Assembly (NCBI RefSeq): GCF_902806685.2
Contig: NC_048557.2
Span: 11,479,554 to 11,543,553, forward strand
DNA: 64,000 bases
Source: Maniola hyperantus
Lineage: Eukaryota > Arthropoda > Insecta > Lepidoptera > Nymphalidae
Direction: 5' to 3'
Both the position numbers and the translations under genes were made by a program. Of this stretch, positions 54,601 through 63,589 are shown piece after piece. The notes under the pieces are model-generated. The model saw nothing but the letters and a program-made list of their open reading frames with translations, did not search any database and was not told where the DNA came from. How positions within the stretch are numbered: position 1 is the first letter of the stretch; the number at the start of each line of letters is the position of its first letter.

Positions 54601-55668
54601 TTCATGTCTTGTTTTGACATAATAATATAATATCTGGGATCACGTGACGAAGTTAACCCGTTTTGTCCTAATAACAAAGAATTTTGAGAATCAACGGCTG
54701 CGGGAAAACACTAAAATAACAGACTTAACTAAAGTACTATGTCAGATGTCATTTATAGCGTGGAATGATGGCAATTTGCATGATATAATATTGCAGGCAT
54801 GAATGAGATGAACCTGCGGGGCCTGCTCAACGCGAGCGGAGCGCGCCGCGCCGCCGCGCCGCTCGCCGCGCCGCACGCCGCGCCGCACGCCGCGCCGCAC
54901 GCCGCGCTGCCCGCCATGCAGCAGGCTTACCAGCAGAGTGAGTGCCCGTAATGTATGGCCAGCTACGTATGTAGAAGACCCTACCTGTTGGTAGTACGTG
55001 TCATGCTCTGACCGTTGTATCTTGGAAATTGTATATACAGTTTGTTTTTTGAACCACTACAGTATGCGGAAATCTAAAACTTCTGGAGATACAGGGAAAT
55101 CGTCTCAGTAACCATTAGGTCTTTATTTGTGAAAATAAACAAAATTGAATCAGTTTTATTTTATAGTTAACAGCCTCGTTTAATTTAACATTTTAAAATC
55201 TCTACTCGCTGGCTTTAAATTATTTATTTCCGGCCAGCCTATTAGTTCGCTAACTCAGTGTAACACTCAATGATAGCCACCAAGCTCATTTACATTCATT
55301 TTGAATGCTTTTCTACGAAAAAATGTTTCAATATCACTGAATGTAGAACCAATAAAATATGTCAAATGAACTCGGTGGCTATCGTTCAGTGTTGACAGTA
55401 AGTTAGCGAGTCACCCGCTGGACGGTAACGGACAGACTTGTGTCCTCGGCAGTGATGGGCGCGTACGCAAGCAACGCGTACGTCCACAACGCCAACGCGG
55501 CGGCGGCGAGCGGGCGGCGCAGCGGCGGCCCGCGCACGCCCTCCCCCGCGCCGCTGCACCACGCGCACCTCGCGCTGCACCAGCCGCACGCGCCGCACCA
55601 GCACCAGCCGCCGCCGCAGCAGGTCGCCGCCGCCAAGTGGCACATCCCGCAGCACGCGCTCTCCAACG
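42630..55668 (+). CDS. bon: Bonus/TIF1 (TRIM24/33-like) transcription cofactor, 5' 13 exons, partial
   Basis: TIF1 proteins are nuclear cofactors linking chromatin reading to repression or activation. Exons: 42630-42773, 45187-45433, 45651-45767, 46109-46220, 47491-47608, 47695-47805, 48366-48514, 49408-49570, 49803-49947, 51030-51241, 52294-52423, 54797-54937, 55453-55668. All join in phase, about 668 codons so far. Seen: a short acidic N-terminus (IKEEAPDEL could be a SUMO site); RING (CVFC, CLHSACEPC, CAAC) in exons 2-3; first B-box (CNSCEDTE, YCVDC, FICDNC) in exons 4-5; second B-box (FCRDHP, FCETCDRLTCRDC, HHRDHKY) in exons 5-6; coiled coil in exons 7-9; VLSNIGAIVVDG then Ala-, His- and Pro-rich linkers in exons 10-13. 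The PHD finger and bromodomain expected at the C-terminus are not in the window. Exons 4, 9 and 11 are tandemly amplified, and an LTR retrotransposon sits in intron 13. The ATG at 42630 is chosen over an in-frame GTG at 42609. Confidence 0.9.
43318..43494 (+). mobile_element. Helitron-like non-autonomous element
   Basis: ACTAATATTATAAATGCCAAAGTGTGTCTGTCTG at the left, CGGCCCAACAGTTTAACCGATTTCC inside, and the 3' end GACGAAGTCGCGGGCATCAGCTAG. This is the typical layout of a widespread lepidopteran Helitron-like family ending in CTAG before T. It is the best-preserved copy in the window. Confidence 0.75.
43905..43950. repeat. Perfect 17-bp inverted repeat
   Basis: AAATTGCCATAAATAGA and its exact reverse complement flank a 12-nt loop, in bonus intron 1. 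Confidence 0.8.
44150..44372 (-). mobile_element. CTAG-ended lepidopteran repeat, reverse copy
   Basis: CTAGCTTATTCCCACGACTT, ATAATAGCTACCTGCATGCCC and the final TCAGTCAGTCAGTCACC plus CATATATTTAGATA mirror the element at 17318-17535. Confidence 0.65.
44577..44740. mobile_element. Helitron-like end joined to CR1-type tail
   Basis: CACTAGCTGGTGCCTGCGACTTCC at 44582 is a Helitron-like terminus. From 44685, AAGTGTAATTTATTACCTATTTTAAATAAACC matches the CR1-like LINE 3' tail. Both are fragments. Confidence 0.5.
44870..44957. repeat. Perfect 42-bp inverted repeat with 4-nt loop
   Basis: The left arm (44870-44911, starting TCTGAAGCATGGACTG) and right arm (44916-44957) are exact reverse complements around CTTA. 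The arms have no mismatch. The structure lies in bonus intron 1, 230 bp upstream of exon 2. It could be a transcribed hairpin, a very young fold-back insertion, or a library or assembly fold-back. Confidence 0.9.
45449..45480. repeat. Perfect 13-bp inverted repeat
   Basis: CTAATCATTGCTT and its reverse complement flank 6 nt, starting 15 bp after the bonus exon 2 donor. If formed in RNA it would be close to the splice site. Confidence 0.75.
46097..47245 (+). repeat. 128-bp tandem array of bonus exon 4, 9 copies
   Basis: Nine units start with GTTGTCTGGCAG at 46097, 46225, 46353 and on to 47121. Each contains an acceptor, the complete 112-nt B-box exon (GAAGEQQCNSC to HAHQ) and a GTGAGT donor, with only 16 bp between donor and next exon. 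Units 1-8 look identical. The ninth diverges after FICDNC (47215-47245) and loses the donor. A TGA in each joint blocks one frame, and 128 is not a multiple of 3. The first copy (46109-46220) is taken as the native exon, but any copy with a donor could serve. Confidence 0.95.
47300..47470 (+). mobile_element. SINE body fragment
   Basis: AAGGAAAACACTGTGAGGAAACCTGCATGCCTGAG and CCAATCTACACTTGGC match the body of the SINE at 40378-40612. The tRNA-like head is absent. It lies in bonus intron 4. Confidence 0.65.
47617..47664 (+). pseudogene. Echo of bonus exon 5 start
   Basis: TTACAGGCTCAAGACGGAAGG and ACCACACTATAAAGTCCAAAG repeat the acceptor and first about 40 bp of exon 5 (47491-47530), eight bases after the exon 5 donor. 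It is truncated and has small changes. Confidence 0.85.
48780..49400. mobile_element. Rearranged fold-back copy of the 13135 element
   Basis: An AT-rich arm (48785-48895) is repeated in reverse complement at about 48985-49105 with very few differences: ACACAAACACTAAAAATTGAAA and TTCAATTTTTAGTGTTTGTGT. Beyond the right arm, 49120-49400 is the reverse complement of 13150-13400 (TGGCCCCATGG, TTATCCGTTGAGGA, TCGGTCCAGGCGTCTTCGA). It lies in bonus intron 7 and ends beside exon 8. Confidence 0.8.
49600..49685 (+). pseudogene. Echo of bonus exon 8
   Basis: CGCGATCAAAGCGCGTGGCAAG and GCACGCTGAGCGAGAAAAAG then CGCGCTCGAGCCGCTCG repeat exon 8 (49416-49530) with an internal deletion and substitutions. 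It starts about 30 bp after the exon 8 donor and has no acceptor. Confidence 0.8.
49966..50400 (+). repeat. 151-bp diverged tandem copies of bonus exon 9
   Basis: Downstream of native exon 9 (49803-49947) follow two full 151-bp units and one partial unit. Each carries an exon-9-like segment (translating to RRAYILNPELPVRCSLALDKLPDLVR against the native RRADIPNPEIPVRISLALDK) and a GTGAGT donor. The last unit reads DKLSELMRG and has GCGCGGTAGTCC where the donor would be. Protein-level similarity is kept despite many base changes, so these copies are older than the other arrays. An AG before AGTCGACGAGC could serve as acceptor, but the upstream pyrimidine tract is weak. Confidence 0.85.
50425..50865 (-). 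pseudogene. RTE-type LINE fragment
   Basis: On the minus strand RALRTVRVVSDDIWIRDMVAN then a broken continuation (GPHKKAQSHSAGDG) corresponds to the C-terminal region of an RTE reverse transcriptase. CGTCGCCCCGGAAGATGCAG and GTCCACAAGAGTAGG belong to the 3' end. It lies in bonus intron 9 and is related to 9340-9720. Confidence 0.7.
51242..52293. other. Bonus intron 10
   Basis: An AT-rich intron. A roughly 57-bp segment (TTTATATTGAAACTATGTACATTAGAT) is duplicated in tandem at about 51470-51545. No exon is recognised. Confidence 0.55.
52294..54256 (+). repeat. Bonus exon 11 plus 14 tandem exon-intron units (130-135 bp)
   Basis: After native exon 11 (52294-52423), mini-exons start at 52478, 52611, 52744, 52877, 53010, 53140, 53270, 53405, 53538, 53671, 53804, 53934, 54064 and 54197. 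Each is 76-81 nt (SYVAVVSHTPLRHPHVT then TTHPHHLHG), with its own CGTCCGCAG acceptor, GTATGTG donor and a 54-bp intron. Units vary by SNPs and by a 3-bp deletion, and one has 2 extra bases. The last is truncated and lacks a donor. The plus-strand unit contains no TAA, TAG or TGA in any frame, so about 2 kb is open in all three frames. Native exon 11 ends in phase 1, matching exon 12. Confidence 0.95.
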
Positions 55669-55683
55669 GTAACCGCACACCAC
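55669..55683 (+). other. Bonus exon 13 donor and 15-bp intron stub before LTR
   Basis: The GTAACC donor at 55669 is only 15 bp from the first base of the 5' LTR (55684). If the donor is real, splicing of bonus must cross the whole retrotransposon. Confidence 0.6.
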
Positions 55684-57147
55684 TGTGACGTTGTAAATTT
55701 TGAACTACTAACTAGCGTTTCGCTTTTAATAAAAATCAATTTTGTTCAAAGTATGTTGGTGCCACCTAGCATCAAGGTGCAGAACTACGCGTGGGTCGAT
55801 GTTCAGAGTTCATTCGAGCCAAAATAGATGGCGTTTGCTTCGTTGTCAATTGTCGTAAAAATAAAACAAAATAATTAAATAAAACCATAATATCATTTGT
55901 TTATTGTTAAGTCATTAACAAAACGGTTCTTATAATATATCCTTAGGTTCCGCAAATATTCAAAAATGAATTGGCTTCATGATCAATCTAACTGAGAGCG
56001 GCCACACTCGGGTTGCGTCTGGCAACACCGATTGGTGAGATTTAGAATTTTTCTGGAGTCAACATGTGAAGACGAATTTTTTCGTTCCAGGAAAATCTCA
56101 CTCTTTTTCGCCCATGGCTTCGCCTGGGAAAATACAATAGTTATAAATTTAGTCATCCTAACGTATTTCAATGTTTCATCAATTATGGTGAGTGAAAAAT
56201 CAAGTAATGTGGATTCGACAAAATGGCGGTTTGGTTAGAGAAAATCCTAATTTCATGATTTTCCCTTTCAGTTCCAGTTATTTTACCTTCCCAAATAAAT
56301 GAGGATAATGGGTTGTGGGTGGACTCCTGAAAACCATTGGTGGCCAGGAGTTCAATAGGTGAGTTGTGTTTGATCGGGAAAATTCCACGTGTCGAAATTT
56401 TCACACAGCACAAATTATAATCTTGTTTTTCTTTGTTACAGGGTTTCCGTTTGCGTTTCCGTTTGCGTTTCCGTTTTTAGTTTCCGTTTTCCGTATTTAT
56501 TTCTTTTGCACATTCACGTTGGCAACTTAATTTCTATGGATAAGACTTGGTGAAAATCCTTGTAATGAAACATTTCGGTTGTGAAGAATCAAATAAATTG
56601 AGTTTTGGATCTTGGCCGATGCCGTCCAGCTACCTTGCAGTCTTCGCACCTACAAGTAAGCAAATGTTTGTATCCTGGAACAGTTTAGTGAACCTTCTTA
56701 GTGTATGTGTACAGTAAGAACCCTGTCTTTACTACTGAGCTTTTATTTTGAAACAATTTTATGAATTTTACTGTGTCATTGTCTATTCCATGCCAATGGC
56801 ATCTTAAATTTAAAACATAGATTTTATGTACTATCTACCTAAGGCATTCTAATGTATCTAAATTAAGTCTTGGCATTAAGCTAGAATAACTAAGCATTAT
56901 TAGCCATCACTATGTATTAAGCGACCCCGGTAAAAGTTACATTAAAAACAATTTTGCCTAACATCTAGCAAATTTCATTTATAACACCTCATATACATTA
57001 CAAGGGAGTCGACGGCTAGCTTCTATTCTTTACTAGGTAGATAGATCAAGTAAGTAAAATTATTTTTTTTTCCTCTAATCTTTGTAAGGTGGTAGATTAT
57101 TCCGTATCCGGGTATATTTCTATTCCGCCCAATTTACCACCCTTACA
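55684..57147 (+). repeat. 5' LTR
   Basis: It begins TGTGACGTTG and ends ACCCTTACA, giving TG...CA ends and about 1464 bp. The right end is set by the adjacent primer binding site. Inside are short tandem TTTCCGTTTGCG units (56442-56480). Confidence 0.8.
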
Positions 57148-57149
57148 AA

Positions 57150-57162
57150 TGGCGCCCGAACG
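57150..57162 (+). promoter_or_regulatory. Primer binding site
   Basis: TGGCGCCCGAACG directly follows the LTR after two A bases. It has the form of a site complementary to the 3' end of a lysine-type tRNA (known for gypsy and lentiviral elements). The exact tRNA is inferred. Confidence 0.75.
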
Positions 57163-58314
57163 TTTTTTTTTATATAGTTATTTCTGTATATTTTGAGAAA
57201 TTTTGTAAATTTTATGAAATGTACTCCGCTGATTGTACAATTTTCTAAGTAGTGACACATTGCAAAGAGCACTAAGCTGTTTTTATGGTTAACTAACTAA
57301 ATAATAACTAATAGTTAGAAATTTTGTTTGATAGTTTAAGTAATTTTCTGAGTATAGTCCAACATTGGTTTTTTTTCTTATTTAATTAACACATTATAAA
57401 TGGTGCTTATGCCGTTCAATTATGTTATTTGACTTACCTTTGAGGTGTATAAGTGAATGTTTGCCTTCAGTTTAGTAATAAACATTGCTTAACTGAGTTG
57501 TTGTTGGGTATTGCTTTCAATAGTAAGTACATCTTATGTTTGAAAATTCCGGTAACTTAGTATAATTAAAGTTTTGAAACGCTATGTGCCGTTAACTAGT
57601 TACACACATACATTTATAAATACTAAGAGTTACAACTTGTGAAACTAAATATATAAACTATATTCAGAGATTACATTAAGTTCAAGTATGAAGTTATGAA
57701 CAATTTTTTTTCAGTGACTTGATACTTCATTATTTTGTTGAAATTTTGTTTAGAGCTGTGTTAAGGTTATGATAAAAGCTACTTCACACACAAAACATGT
57801 TAAGTTTAATTGAATGCTGGTAGTTTAAAGTGACATTTAGAAACAGATTTTGTTGTATTTTAGGTTATGTGTTAAAAGTGTAAAGTAACAGTCATCAAAC
57901 CATTGCACAATCTCTTTGTTTTTTTTAAAGATAATATGCTATTCAGAGTTCATTGCAACTTTGCTGCCTGTTTACTTTTGTAATTGTAAAGGTTGTAACA
58001 CACTGTGTACTCATAAAGGTGATACTGCACCTTACAATCATTTATTCAATTTTGGGAAGTTTTATTTTGTTATATTTTGTTTACTTTAGTAATAATATGT
58101 GCTTGTATTATTAACAATATTTTGGAATAGGAACATAATTGATAAAATAGTTAGGATAGACTTAAGAATATTGTTTTTGTTGTGTATTTTGCTTGTGTAT
58201 ATTTAATAGTTTAAATAACTTCTTTTGTGTTTGTGTTTAACCAATTTGTATAAGGCTAAACATAGACAGTTACACAAGCTCGATATTTTGTTAAATGTGT
58301 TTTGACTTAACACA
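57163..58314 (+). other. LTR element leader, no ORF
   Basis: About 1.15 kb of AT-rich, T-biased leader between the primer binding site and gag. It is rich in stops and presumably contains packaging signals (inference). Confidence 0.5.
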
Positions 58315-60822
58315 ATGGAACAGACTTTTACCCAGTTTCATTCACTTTTGAAGGACGAATTGTGTTATGAGGTATCCATTCGTTCCGAAACTCCAGCACC
58401 TACAGTGCTAGGTTTAAAGAAACAGTTAAAACAATTAATTCAGGAAATTCCTTCTGAATCAATTTTAGAGACGGATTTCACTTCTGAAAGTGAGTTAGGG
58501 GTTATTACTAAAAAACTTCAAGACTTAGAAGATTTATTAAAAAAGTGTTCTGACACTAAAGATAGACATGCCCTCTGTAGGTCTAAAGCTTTAGCTTCAC
58601 ATTTGTACTTTAGAATTTTGAGAATACAGTGTTCCGAACTCAGCTTAATAAGTAGGAAGAGTGAATTACATACAAAGTTGCAGAGTTTGATTTCCAGATT
58701 AGATGCTGACAATGAGTCGTCTCACGACGAATCACTGGATTCCGAGAGTACCGCCGTTGACTGCACTGGTGATAAAAATGTTGCCAAGTGGAAGTTAAAT
58801 TTCAACGGACAGGGTGATCCGCGCAGTTTCATCGAACGCGTTGAGGAATATAAAAGATCTTATGGCGTTTCAGATGGAAAATTATTTGTTTCTGCATTTC
58901 ATCTTTTTACAGGCCGAGCATTGTTATGGTACAGAGGCAACAAATGTCAAGTTTCGTCTTGGTCAGAATTGAAAACTTTATTTTTAGAGGAATTTGATGC
59001 AGTAGATTATGACTACAGGTTGCTAGGTGAAATTCGAGCAAGAACACAAGGCTCTGAAGAACCTGTGTCTATCTATTTCGCTATAATGTTTTGCATGTTT
59101 TCAAGGTTGTCAACACCACTTTCCGAAGAACAAAAGTTACAAATTTTATTACATAATATTCGCCCTTTTTACTCAGAACAATTAGCTCTTGTTGACATTA
59201 AGTCTGTCGCAATGTTGAAGGAAAAGTGTCGCAAACTAGAGGCTGCGAGGCAGCGTTCCGCCTTATTTTCTGAGCCTACTAACAGTAAGGCAACTTTAAG
59301 TTCAGAGTTTGCTTACAAACAAGTGACAAAACAGATAAACACACTTTCAGTCACACCTGCACCTAAGGTTGATACAAGTAAAGGCACTGATTTTTCGAAA
59401 ACAAATAAACAACTATGTTACAAGTGCGGCAAGGGTAACCATTCCTTTAAATTTTGCAGGACAGTTCCGAAATTTATTAGATGTTTTTCGTGTGGACGTC
59501 AGAACTTTACAGTAAAGACATGTCCAAGTTGTAGTAAAAAGGCGATTAGTAAACCCGCTCCGGACAAAAATTCAAAAAAACTAATTAGTAAGAACTGTGC
59601 AGAGACACAAGTAAAGAACTTGGTCATTAACAACAAAACATCCCTTTTACCTGACACAGTTCTGTATTCAGTGGATAAACGAGACTTTAGGCCACATTTA
59701 AAGGTTTTTGTTGACGGTTTTGAGATTACAGGTTTACTAGATTCCGGTGCTTGCGCGTCAATTTTGGGTAACCAGGCGCACAAGGTTTTTTTGAGATTCG
59801 GTTATAAACTGCATAGCAGTATTGATACCACATTTTCAGTGGCAAATGGAGACAAACTTGATTGCATGGGTTATATGTTTATTCCGATTACTTATAATTC
59901 CGTAACTCACATAATAAAATTTTTTGTAGTACCCTCTATAATAGCGGATGTTATTTTTGGCTGTGACTTTTGGAAAACATTTCAGTTAGCCCCTGGCATT
60001 TTTGATAATTTAGAATTAATTAAGGCACCTTCTCAATTTTACAATATTTGTGCGATTGATAATAAACAAATTCATACCATCACTTCTTTTGAAAACTTAT
60101 CATCTCAACAGAAAGAATTAGCCCAGTCTGTAGTAAATAAATTTTTAGATATTTCTTCAGAGAAAATTGGATTGGGTAGAACAAAATTAATTGAACATGT
60201 TATTGACACCGGTGATGCCTTGCCAATAAAAATAAAACAATATCCACTTTCTCCCGAAAAGAAGGAAGCTTTAAGTAAAGAGTTAGATAGGATGCTGGAA
60301 ATGGACGTAGTTACTCCGAGTGAAAGCCCTTGGAATAACCCAGCAATTTTAGTGAAAAAGGCAAATGGAGACTGGAGATTTTGCCTAGATTGCAGGAAAT
60401 TAAATTCAGTGACAAAGGGGGATTCATACTCAATACCGTACATTCCACAAATTCTAGATAGCTTGAAAGAGGCAAGGTTTTTATCATCGATTGATTTAAG
60501 TTCAAGTTTCTGGCAAATTCCGTTAGCTAACGACTCTCAGGAAAAAACCAGTTTTACAGTTCCTGGTAGAGGGTTATTCAAATTTAAAGTCATGCCGTTT
60601 GGCCTATGCGGTGCACCAGCACGACAGCAGAGGTTAATGGACCAGTTATTTAATCAAAATTTTTGTAGTGATATTGAAAATGGAATAGTATTTTGTTATA
60701 TAGATGATATTGTTATTTGTTCTGCTGATTTTGAAACCCATTTAATTTTATTAAACAGAGTTCTGGATAAACTAAAAATGGCTCAACTATCCATAAATTT
60801 TGATAAATGTAATTTTTTTTAG
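58315..60822 (+). CDS. LTR element gag, protease and reverse transcriptase
   Basis: An 835-residue open frame. Gag: coiled N-terminus, then a retrotransposon gag core (about 165-330; DPRSFIERVEEYK, GRALLWYRG) and a zinc knuckle CYKCGKGNHSFKFC (about 366-380), with a second imperfect CFSCGRQNF. Protease: LLDSGACASILG at about 474. Reverse transcriptase: about 650-835 with the catalytic YIDD at about 795. The frame stops in a run of eight T bases near 60808-60820, while the homologous reading continues in the next frame, so a one-base length change separates the two halves. I infer gag and pol are one fused frame here, because no stop lies between them. Confidence 0.9.
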   Translation: MEQTFTQFHSLLKDELCYEVSIRSETPAPTVLGLKKQLKQLIQEIPSESILETDFTSESELGVITKKLQDLEDLLKKCSDTKDRHALCRSKALASHLYFRILRIQCSELSLISRKSELHTKLQSLISRLDADNESSHDESLDSESTAVDCTGDKNVAKWKLNFNGQGDPRSFIERVEEYKRSYGVSDGKLFVSAFHLFTGRALLWYRGNKCQVSSWSELKTLFLEEFDAVDYDYRLLGEIRARTQGSEEPVSIYFAIMFCMFSRLSTPLSEEQKLQILLHNIRPFYSEQLALVDIKSVAMLKEKCRKLEAARQRSALFSEPTNSKATLSSEFAYKQVTKQINTLSVTPAPKVDTSKGTDFSKTNKQLCYKCGKGNHSFKFCRTVPKFIRCFSCGRQNFTVKTCPSCSKKAISKPAPDKNSKKLISKNCAETQVKNLVINNKTSLLPDTVLYSVDKRDFRPHLKVFVDGFEITGLLDSGACASILGNQAHKVFLRFGYKLHSSIDTTFSVANGDKLDCMGYMFIPITYNSVTHIIKFFVVPSIIADVIFGCDFWKTFQLAPGIFDNLELIKAPSQFYNICAIDNKQIHTITSFENLSSQQKELAQSVVNKFLDISSEKIGLGRTKLIEHVIDTGDALPIKIKQYPLSPEKKEALSKELDRMLEMDVVTPSESPWNNPAILVKKANGDWRFCLDCRKLNSVTKGDSYSIPYIPQILDSLKEARFLSSIDLSSSFWQIPLANDSQEKTSFTVPGRGLFKFKVMPFGLCGAPARQQRLMDQLFNQNFCSDIENGIVFCYIDDIVICSADFETHLILLNRVLDKLKMAQLSINFDKCNFF

Positions 60823-62770
60823 AAACTCTTTGAAATATTTAGGGTATATAGTGGATGAATTTGGTTTACGCACAGATCCTGGAAAAGTTGCCGCAGTTTT
60901 GAACTTTCCGACCCCAAAAACTGCACAGGAGGTAAAGATTTTCCTAGGCACTTGTTCTTGGTACAGGCGCTTTATTAGGAATTTTTCAACCATCGCTGCA
61001 CCACTCAATAGACTAACGAGTAAAGGAAAGAACGCACCTAAATTTGAGTGGAGCGAACAGGCAGAGGTAGCATTTAATACATTGAAGAATGCGTTGGTAA
61101 CCGCACCTGTTCTTGCGGTACCGAATTTTGAAAAACCATTCAAAATACATTGTGATGCTTCTGCATATGGTGTTGGTGGTATGCTGACGCAAGAAACCGA
61201 TGGTTGCGATCATCCCATTGCGTATGTCAGTAGGAGCCTAAATAAAAACGAAAGGAATTACAGCGCGACGGAACGCGAGGCTCTAGCTGTGATTTTTGCA
61301 GTGGAGAAATTTCAGGCTTATTTTGGTTCCAAGCCAGTCACAATTATCACAGACCATGCATCCCTAAAGTGGTTCTTAAATTTAGAAAATCCCTCAGGAC
61401 GACTCGCCAGATGGGGTTGTAGATTATCACAGTATAATTTTGTTATCGAACATAGGAAGGGTTGTGATAATGTAGTTCCGGATACCTTGTCGAGACTCAT
61501 ACACGTAGATGTAGTTGGTGATCGTAATGATAACTCTAGTCAACAAGTTTTGGTAGATGACTGGTATGACAAAACATTTAATGGCTGTAAAATCAATCCA
61601 GCAAATTTTCCGAATTTTTGTATTTTGAACGATAAACTATATCGTTACAGTAAATGTAAATACCAGCTTCTCAGTGAGTTCGACTGGAAAGAGGTAGTCC
61701 ACAAGAACGACATCCTTAGAATTATGCAACAAAACCATGCAGATGCAACTGCAGGTCATTTTGGTGTGTTCAAAACTCATCGCAGATTATCCCTCAGATA
61801 TTTTTGGCGTGGTATGTATAAGGACGTGGTTGAGTACGTTAAGAATTGTGATACTTGCTCTGCGTATAAACACACGACATCAGCCACTCCAGGTCTGCTA
61901 GGGAAGCCTAAAGTCTGCGAGAGACCTTTTCAGGTCATTTCGGCTGATTTAGTCGGACCTTTGCCTAGGTCTAAATCAGGATTTACATTTCTTTTTGTGG
62001 TGACTTGTTGTTTTTCGAAATATACAATGTTGTTTCCGTTACGGCGTGCCACAGGTGCCGCTGTTGTTAAAGCGCTAGAGAATTTTGTATTTTTGAACCA
62101 TAGTGTTCCAGAGACTGTGATTGTGGACAATGGGTCCCAATTTACAGGATCTGAATTCCGTAATCTCATTAAGCGTTATAATATTCCGAAATTACACTAC
62201 ACACCACTGTACACTCCGCAAGTTAACCTTGTTGAGAGGTACAATAAGGTTGTTATGACTGCTGTAGCCGCTTTTGTGAAAGATAACCACAGGTCCTGGG
62301 ACGAAAACCTGTACAAGGTCCAGTTCGCCATAAACAGTGCGGTTAATGAATCCACTGGATTCTCCCCGTTCTTCCTTGTCCACGCTAGAGAACCGGTTTT
62401 AAATGGTTCCTTCTATAAGGACACGGATAAGGAGTACGAGGCCGGAATTCCAAGGGAGGAATACGCAGGAAAGTTTGGATCTTTGGAGGACATATTTGGT
62501 CAGGTTAGGAGAAATTTGTTTCAGGCTCATGCAGAGTATGCAACGCATTACAACTTAAGGCGTAGGTCTGCAAGCTATTCTGTTGGGGATATAGTGTGGA
62601 AAAAGACCTATCCACAAAGCGACGCTACAAATTTTTTCGCAGCTAAGCTGGCACCTAAGTATGAAAAGTGCAGGGTTGTCAAGGTTTTGTCACCTTTGGT
62701 TTACGAACTAGTTAGAGTAGCTGACAACCACCCAATAGGCACTTGGCATATTAAGGATATTAAGAAGTAG
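60800..62770 (+). CDS. LTR element RNase H and integrase
   Basis: A 656-residue frame that continues pol after the T-run shift. Seen: the RT end/connection (YLGYIVDEFG, GTCSWYRRFI); RNase H with IHCDASAYGVGGML, ATEREALAV and ITDHASLKWFL; and the integrase HHCC finger (HADATAGHFG, CDTCSAYK) and catalytic core with D (ISADLVGPLP), D (VDNGSQF) and E (NLVERYN). The C-terminal part (YSVGDIVWKK, LVYELVR) resembles the GPY/F-like tail. The ATG at 60800 is probably not a true start. Confidence 0.9.
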   Translation: MINVIFFRNSLKYLGYIVDEFGLRTDPGKVAAVLNFPTPKTAQEVKIFLGTCSWYRRFIRNFSTIAAPLNRLTSKGKNAPKFEWSEQAEVAFNTLKNALVTAPVLAVPNFEKPFKIHCDASAYGVGGMLTQETDGCDHPIAYVSRSLNKNERNYSATEREALAVIFAVEKFQAYFGSKPVTIITDHASLKWFLNLENPSGRLARWGCRLSQYNFVIEHRKGCDNVVPDTLSRLIHVDVVGDRNDNSSQQVLVDDWYDKTFNGCKINPANFPNFCILNDKLYRYSKCKYQLLSEFDWKEVVHKNDILRIMQQNHADATAGHFGVFKTHRRLSLRYFWRGMYKDVVEYVKNCDTCSAYKHTTSATPGLLGKPKVCERPFQVISADLVGPLPRSKSGFTFLFVVTCCFSKYTMLFPLRRATGAAVVKALENFVFLNHSVPETVIVDNGSQFTGSEFRNLIKRYNIPKLHYTPLYTPQVNLVERYNKVVMTAVAAFVKDNHRSWDENLYKVQFAINSAVNESTGFSPFFLVHAREPVLNGSFYKDTDKEYEAGIPREEYAGKFGSLEDIFGQVRRNLFQAHAEYATHYNLRRRSASYSVGDIVWKKTYPQSDATNFFAAKLAPKYEKCRVVKVLSPLVYELVRVADNHPIGTWHIKDIKK

Positions 62771-63575
62771 ATATTTGCCATTACTTAGTTTGGTCTAAAC
62801 TGTTTGAATATTTAAGTTATCAATATTCAATTAGGAATTTGAATGAGTGTAGTGATGTTCTGAGTTAACAGTTACATTACCATGGTTCAGTTGAGGAGGA
62901 ATGTAGTGGATGTATGTAGGGATGAATATGTGATGATTGGAATGCTTGTGGTAGACCAACCGGTTGAGAAAGTAAAAATGCAAATATCGTACTTTGGGGA
63001 TAACGAAAAGGGGGGGTTTTGTGTTTTGTTTTCGTTTTCCTTCTAGATAATGGATCATTTCTGTTATTTTTTCCGATTCTGTTCCGAGATCTATTTTCTA
63101 GGAGAGTTATTTCGTTTTTTTTCTCATATTCCGATTTTGATTCGGTTTTATTTTTCCGAATGGGATAGAGAACGGTTGCCATATCAGATGGACCCGTTCA
63201 CAACCAGATTTTCCGTATTTGTTGAGTAACAAATATTACGATGGTAGTTTAAAAGAGTGAACCACCGTAGGCCTAGACGCATTCTATCAGTCAGCTGAAG
63301 AATGATGCCAAGATGTTTCCACTCAAGTGTCTTAGACACCATGAAGTTTTTTGTATATATTCTTTTTAGAAGTTAGGGTTGTGTAGTTAAGTATAATGTA
63401 TAAAACCTTACACTGTTTTCAGTATATTTATTTTGTTAGACAATTTTCCTTGTTAGTAGTAGATGTGCGTTCACGCGTAACTTCTGTGTTTTTTTTTTGT
63501 TTGTTTCAGGCAAATTGTTAGTAGTTGTTGGATGACGCTGAGGGCAGCGTGGTTCAACCTGTTGAACCTTTTCGT
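62771..63575 (+). other. LTR element 3' non-coding region
   Basis: There is no env-like reading frame between integrase and the polypurine tract. The region is T-rich with short ORFs only. Confidence 0.6.
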
Positions 63576-63586
63576 AGGAGGGGAAG
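63576..63586 (+). promoter_or_regulatory. Polypurine tract
   Basis: AGGAGGGGAAG lies three bases before the 3' LTR, the expected place for priming plus-strand DNA synthesis. Confidence 0.75.
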
Positions 63587-63589
63587 TAT

